Source: Thermodesulfobacteriota bacterium (lineage in GTDB: Bacteria > Desulfobacterota > DSM-4660 > Desulfatiglandales > HGW-15). Taken from it: 14,708 nt of DNA. This document shows positions 13,317 through 14,708 of this stretch, piece by piece (the first letter of the stretch is position 1; every line of letters starts with the position of its first letter). The notes under the pieces are model-generated. The model was given only the letters and a program-made list of their open reading frames with translations, had not been told where the DNA came from and did no database searches. A program made the position numbers and the translations under genes. The stretch is from positions 1-14,708 of the forward strand of contig JALOPA010000004.1 in assembly GCA_025454125.1 (NCBI GenBank). The letters run 5' to 3'.

Positions 13317-13432
13317 ATTGTCGGGTGCCTTGCATCTGGACGTTTTTGAGCAGCCTGCGTAGCAGGTGTTTTTCAGCAACCTGCTAGAGCGCTACAACGT
13401 GAGGATATTTGGTTGAGAGAACAGAAAAAAGT

Positions 13433-13461
13433 TTGACATACGCGTTCCAAATCCCTATAAG
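13433..13461 (+). promoter_or_regulatory. Sigma70-type promoter for speD
   Basis: TTGACA (13433-13438), a 17-nt spacer and TATAAG (13456-13461) match the consensus at 6/6 and 5/6 in an AT-richer stretch just after repeat copy 2. A start of transcription near 13468 would give a leader of about 97 nt containing the hairpin at 13488-13508. Confidence 0.8.
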
Positions 13462-13487
13462 AGGGACTAACAAATCTCCCTACGGGG

Positions 13488-13508
13488 CGATCCGCCGAAG
13501 GCGGATCG
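13488..13508 (+). repeat. Perfect hairpin in the speD leader (micro-palindrome variant)
   Basis: CGATCCGCC-GAA-GGCGGATCG is a 9-bp perfect stem with a GAA triloop, core TCCGCC...GGCGGA as in the other micro-palindromes. It is followed by GCAAG and lies between the promoter and the ribosome site of speD. It could affect leader stability; no T-run follows, so termination is unlikely. Confidence 0.7.
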
Positions 13509-13564
13509 GCAAGAAAGGGGTTGAGACTTTCTGCTGATTATTTGAAAGAAAGGGGGTGAGGGCC

Positions 13565-13951
13565 TTGCGTTCCTTACTTGACCTTGTGCTCATAGATCTC
13601 TATGAGTGCGAACACGAGAAGCTCCTCGATTCCGAGGTGATCAAAGAGGGGATGCTGACGGCTGCAGGGCTCATGGGAGCCGAGGTAGTCGCGGTGTCCT
13701 TTCATACTTTTGAGCCCTGGGGTGTGAGCGGGACCGTGACCATTGCGGAGTCCCACCTGGCGGTTCACACCTGGCCTGAATACAACTTCGCAGCCATCAC
13801 GTTCGAGACCTGCGGCAAAATGGATCACAAGAAGGCGTACAAATTCCTGACGGAGTTCTTCGGATCAAAAAGCCCGAAGATCACCATCCAGAAAAGGGGA
13901 TTCATGGACACCTACGAAGGGGAGATCCAGTACAAGCAGGTCGCAAGCTGA
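13565..13951 (+). CDS. speD: S-adenosylmethionine decarboxylase proenzyme
   Basis: 128-residue prokaryotic-type SpeD. It self-cleaves to give a pyruvoyl group and decarboxylates S-adenosylmethionine, providing aminopropyl groups for spermidine. The processing site is in IAESHLAVHTWPEY. Counting from the GTG at 13556, the cut is between E65 and S66, the proton-donor histidine is H71 and the catalytic cysteine is C86 in FETCGKMD; from the TTG chosen here these are E62, S63, H68 and C83. I prefer TTG at 13565 because AAGGGGGTGA (13550-13559) pairs with the 16S tail over ten bases at normal spacing; that sequence overlaps the alternative GTG at 13556, which has no good site. The gene has its own promoter and leader and faces the spermidine-synthase-like gene. 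The ID is firm; the start is less so. Confidence 0.93.
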   Translation: MRSLLDLVLIDLYECEHEKLLDSEVIKEGMLTAAGLMGAEVVAVSFHTFEPWGVSGTVTIAESHLAVHTWPEYNFAAITFETCGKMDHKKAYKFLTEFFGSKSPKITIQKRGFMDTYEGEIQYKQVAS

Positions 13952-14078
13952 CTGAGCAATCGGGCTTACGATGATTTGCCCCTGAACGTACCCACCGGCA
14001 CCTCCATCTGCGAAACGCTCTCCGCGTAAGCATGCCCCTGAGGTATGCCCTCCCAACCGGCTGACGCCACGCCTTTCC

Positions 14079-14708
14079 TCACCGACTCTGAGCCGGTGCT
14101 CTAACCATTTCGCCGAATTCAGGAGGCAGTTTTTCGATGGCGGAGACCCTGCGCTCTTCAGCCCTGGTGGGGTCTGACTGGCGAAGCGCGCTCATGGCGA
14201 TGAGATCGGCGCCGGCCGAAACGTATGCCCTTGCTTCCGGCTCGAATTCGGCCAGGTAAGGGTCCTGGTCGAGGGGCGCTTCCTTCATGATATCCTCCAG
14301 AAGCCGCAAAAGCTGCTCTCCAACCAGGGCCCTTTCAATGCCGGCCACACGGCTCTGATAGCTCTGGGGTGAAGAGAACTCGATGGCAGGACGATCGTCG
14401 GTGTTTACGGGGAAGGCCCTGAAAAGCCCGGCCGCCTGCCGGAGGTTGCCGCCATAGAGCATAAGCGCGTTGGCTCTGATAAGAGGCTCACCGAGCGCCG
14501 GCCCGTTCGGGTTCATGCGCCGAAAGGCCTGGGTCAAGGCGGCCGGCTTCAGGGGCGATGGGCCGGCGTGGCCGACGAGGGCCATGGTCGGACGGTCGGT
14601 GAGAAAAGAATTCCGCCACAGCGTGACGGAGTCGAAAACCTGGAGCATGGTGTTGACAATGGTGGAGAACTCCTGGCGCGAGAGCTGGTAGAGGGCCAGC
14701 CACTGAAC
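14079..14708 (-). CDS. C-terminal part of a spermidine-synthase-family protein (5' end outside window)
   Basis: The last 209 residues of a protein whose frame runs off the window end; the ATG at 14648 is only internal. The opening VQWLALYQLSRQEFSTIVNT, then VTLWRNSFLTDRPTMALVG and the later FPVNTDDRPAIEFSSP, are typical of the C-terminal half of large spermidine-synthase-like proteins, often fused to a membrane transporter-like domain. The final about 80 residues are helical with no recognised motif. The catalytic aminopropyltransferase core, if present, lies beyond the window, so activity cannot be judged. The gene is convergent with speD (127 nt apart; nothing recognisable in the gap), which supports a polyamine-related role. 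Medium-high confidence in the family, low in exact function. Confidence 0.75.
   Translation of the reverse strand, partial: VQWLALYQLSRQEFSTIVNTMLQVFDSVTLWRNSFLTDRPTMALVGHAGPSPLKPAALTQAFRRMNPNGPALGEPLIRANALMLYGGNLRQAAGLFRAFPVNTDDRPAIEFSSPQSYQSRVAGIERALVGEQLLRLLEDIMKEAPLDQDPYLAEFEPEARAYVSAGADLIAMSALRQSDPTRAEERRVSAIEKLPPEFGEMVRAPAQSR

Larger units (their letters stand above)
13190..13393. repeat. Dispersed inverted-repeat element, copy 2 (with two insertions)
   Basis: The ends are CTAGCAGGCTGCTGAAAAAC (from 13190) and the inverted GTTTTTCAGCAACCTGCTAG (to 13387), followed by AGCGCT. It is in the opposite orientation to copy 1 at 1594-1757. Relative to copy 1 it has two short palindromic insertions, at 13230-13248 and 13297-13316; outside them the two align without large gaps. 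It lies between the mtnA stop and the speD promoter. Confidence 0.88.

Noticed and set aside
13462..13564. SAM-sensing riboswitch before speD, suggested by the S-adenosylmethionine-related gene
   Set aside because: The leader has only one simple hairpin of the repeat type and none of the conserved junction motifs of known SAM riboswitches that I could recognise.
14070..14115. tRNA-like stretch on the minus strand (GGTTAGAGC followed by a CCGGC...GTCGG stem)
   Set aside because: No T-arm GGTTCGAATCC, acceptor pairing or CCA end follows, the anticodon loop would be 5 nt, and the bases encode the C-terminus of the spermidine-synthase-like protein.

Overview
The window is about 14.7 kb of moderately GC-rich bacterial chromosome. 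The gene set suggests an anaerobe of the Desulfobacterota (sulfate-reducing or syntrophic 'deltaproteobacterial') type: a DUF362 protein, a radical SAM enzyme, a stand-alone two-gene SUF-like Fe-S assembly unit, a TRAP transporter, methionine-salvage and polyamine genes, and gaps packed with small palindromic repeats. That placement is inference from gene content and repeat style; no rRNA or marker gene is present to prove it.

Layout. 1-1573: DUF362 protein with a C-terminal four-cysteine region (+). 1594-1757: dispersed inverted-repeat element, copy 1. 1748-2644: radical SAM protein (-). 2702-2965: orphan Phd/YefM antitoxin broken by one in-frame TAA (-), with a promoter/operator-like region upstream. 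3030-3452: small cysteine-containing protein of unknown function (-). 3509-3968: several palindromic elements. 4000-4725: metallo-beta-lactamase-fold hydrolase (+). 4725-5090: quasi-palindromic simple repeats. 5122-7091: sufC-sufB (SmsCB-type), overlapping by 13 nt (+). 7192-10317: TRAP transporter dctP, then a repeat-filled gap, then dctQ-dctM (+). 10636-11709: ilvE (+). 11714-12096: repeats. 12143-13180: mtnA (+). 13190-13393: inverted-repeat element, copy 2. 13433-13461: a good sigma70-type promoter. 13565-13951: speD (+). 14079-14708: C-terminal part of a spermidine-synthase-family protein (-), cut by the window end.

How the genes fit together. speD and the spermidine-synthase-like gene point to polyamine synthesis from decarboxylated S-adenosylmethionine. 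Its by-product, methylthioadenosine, feeds the methionine-salvage isomerase MtnA, and branched-chain aminotransferases such as IlvE can perform the last transamination of that salvage route. The sufC-sufB pair would supply Fe-S clusters, needed by the radical SAM enzyme among others. The TRAP system imports an unidentified, probably carboxylate, solute.

The most unusual signal is in the gaps. A roughly 20-nt palindromic micro-element (TCCGCCGGAGGCGGATAAAR) recurs inside other palindromic repeats. The two copies of the larger dispersed element give a direct empty-site/filled-site comparison showing two such micro-palindromes cleanly inserted in copy 2. No complete defence system, CRISPR array, rRNA or tRNA gene was found.
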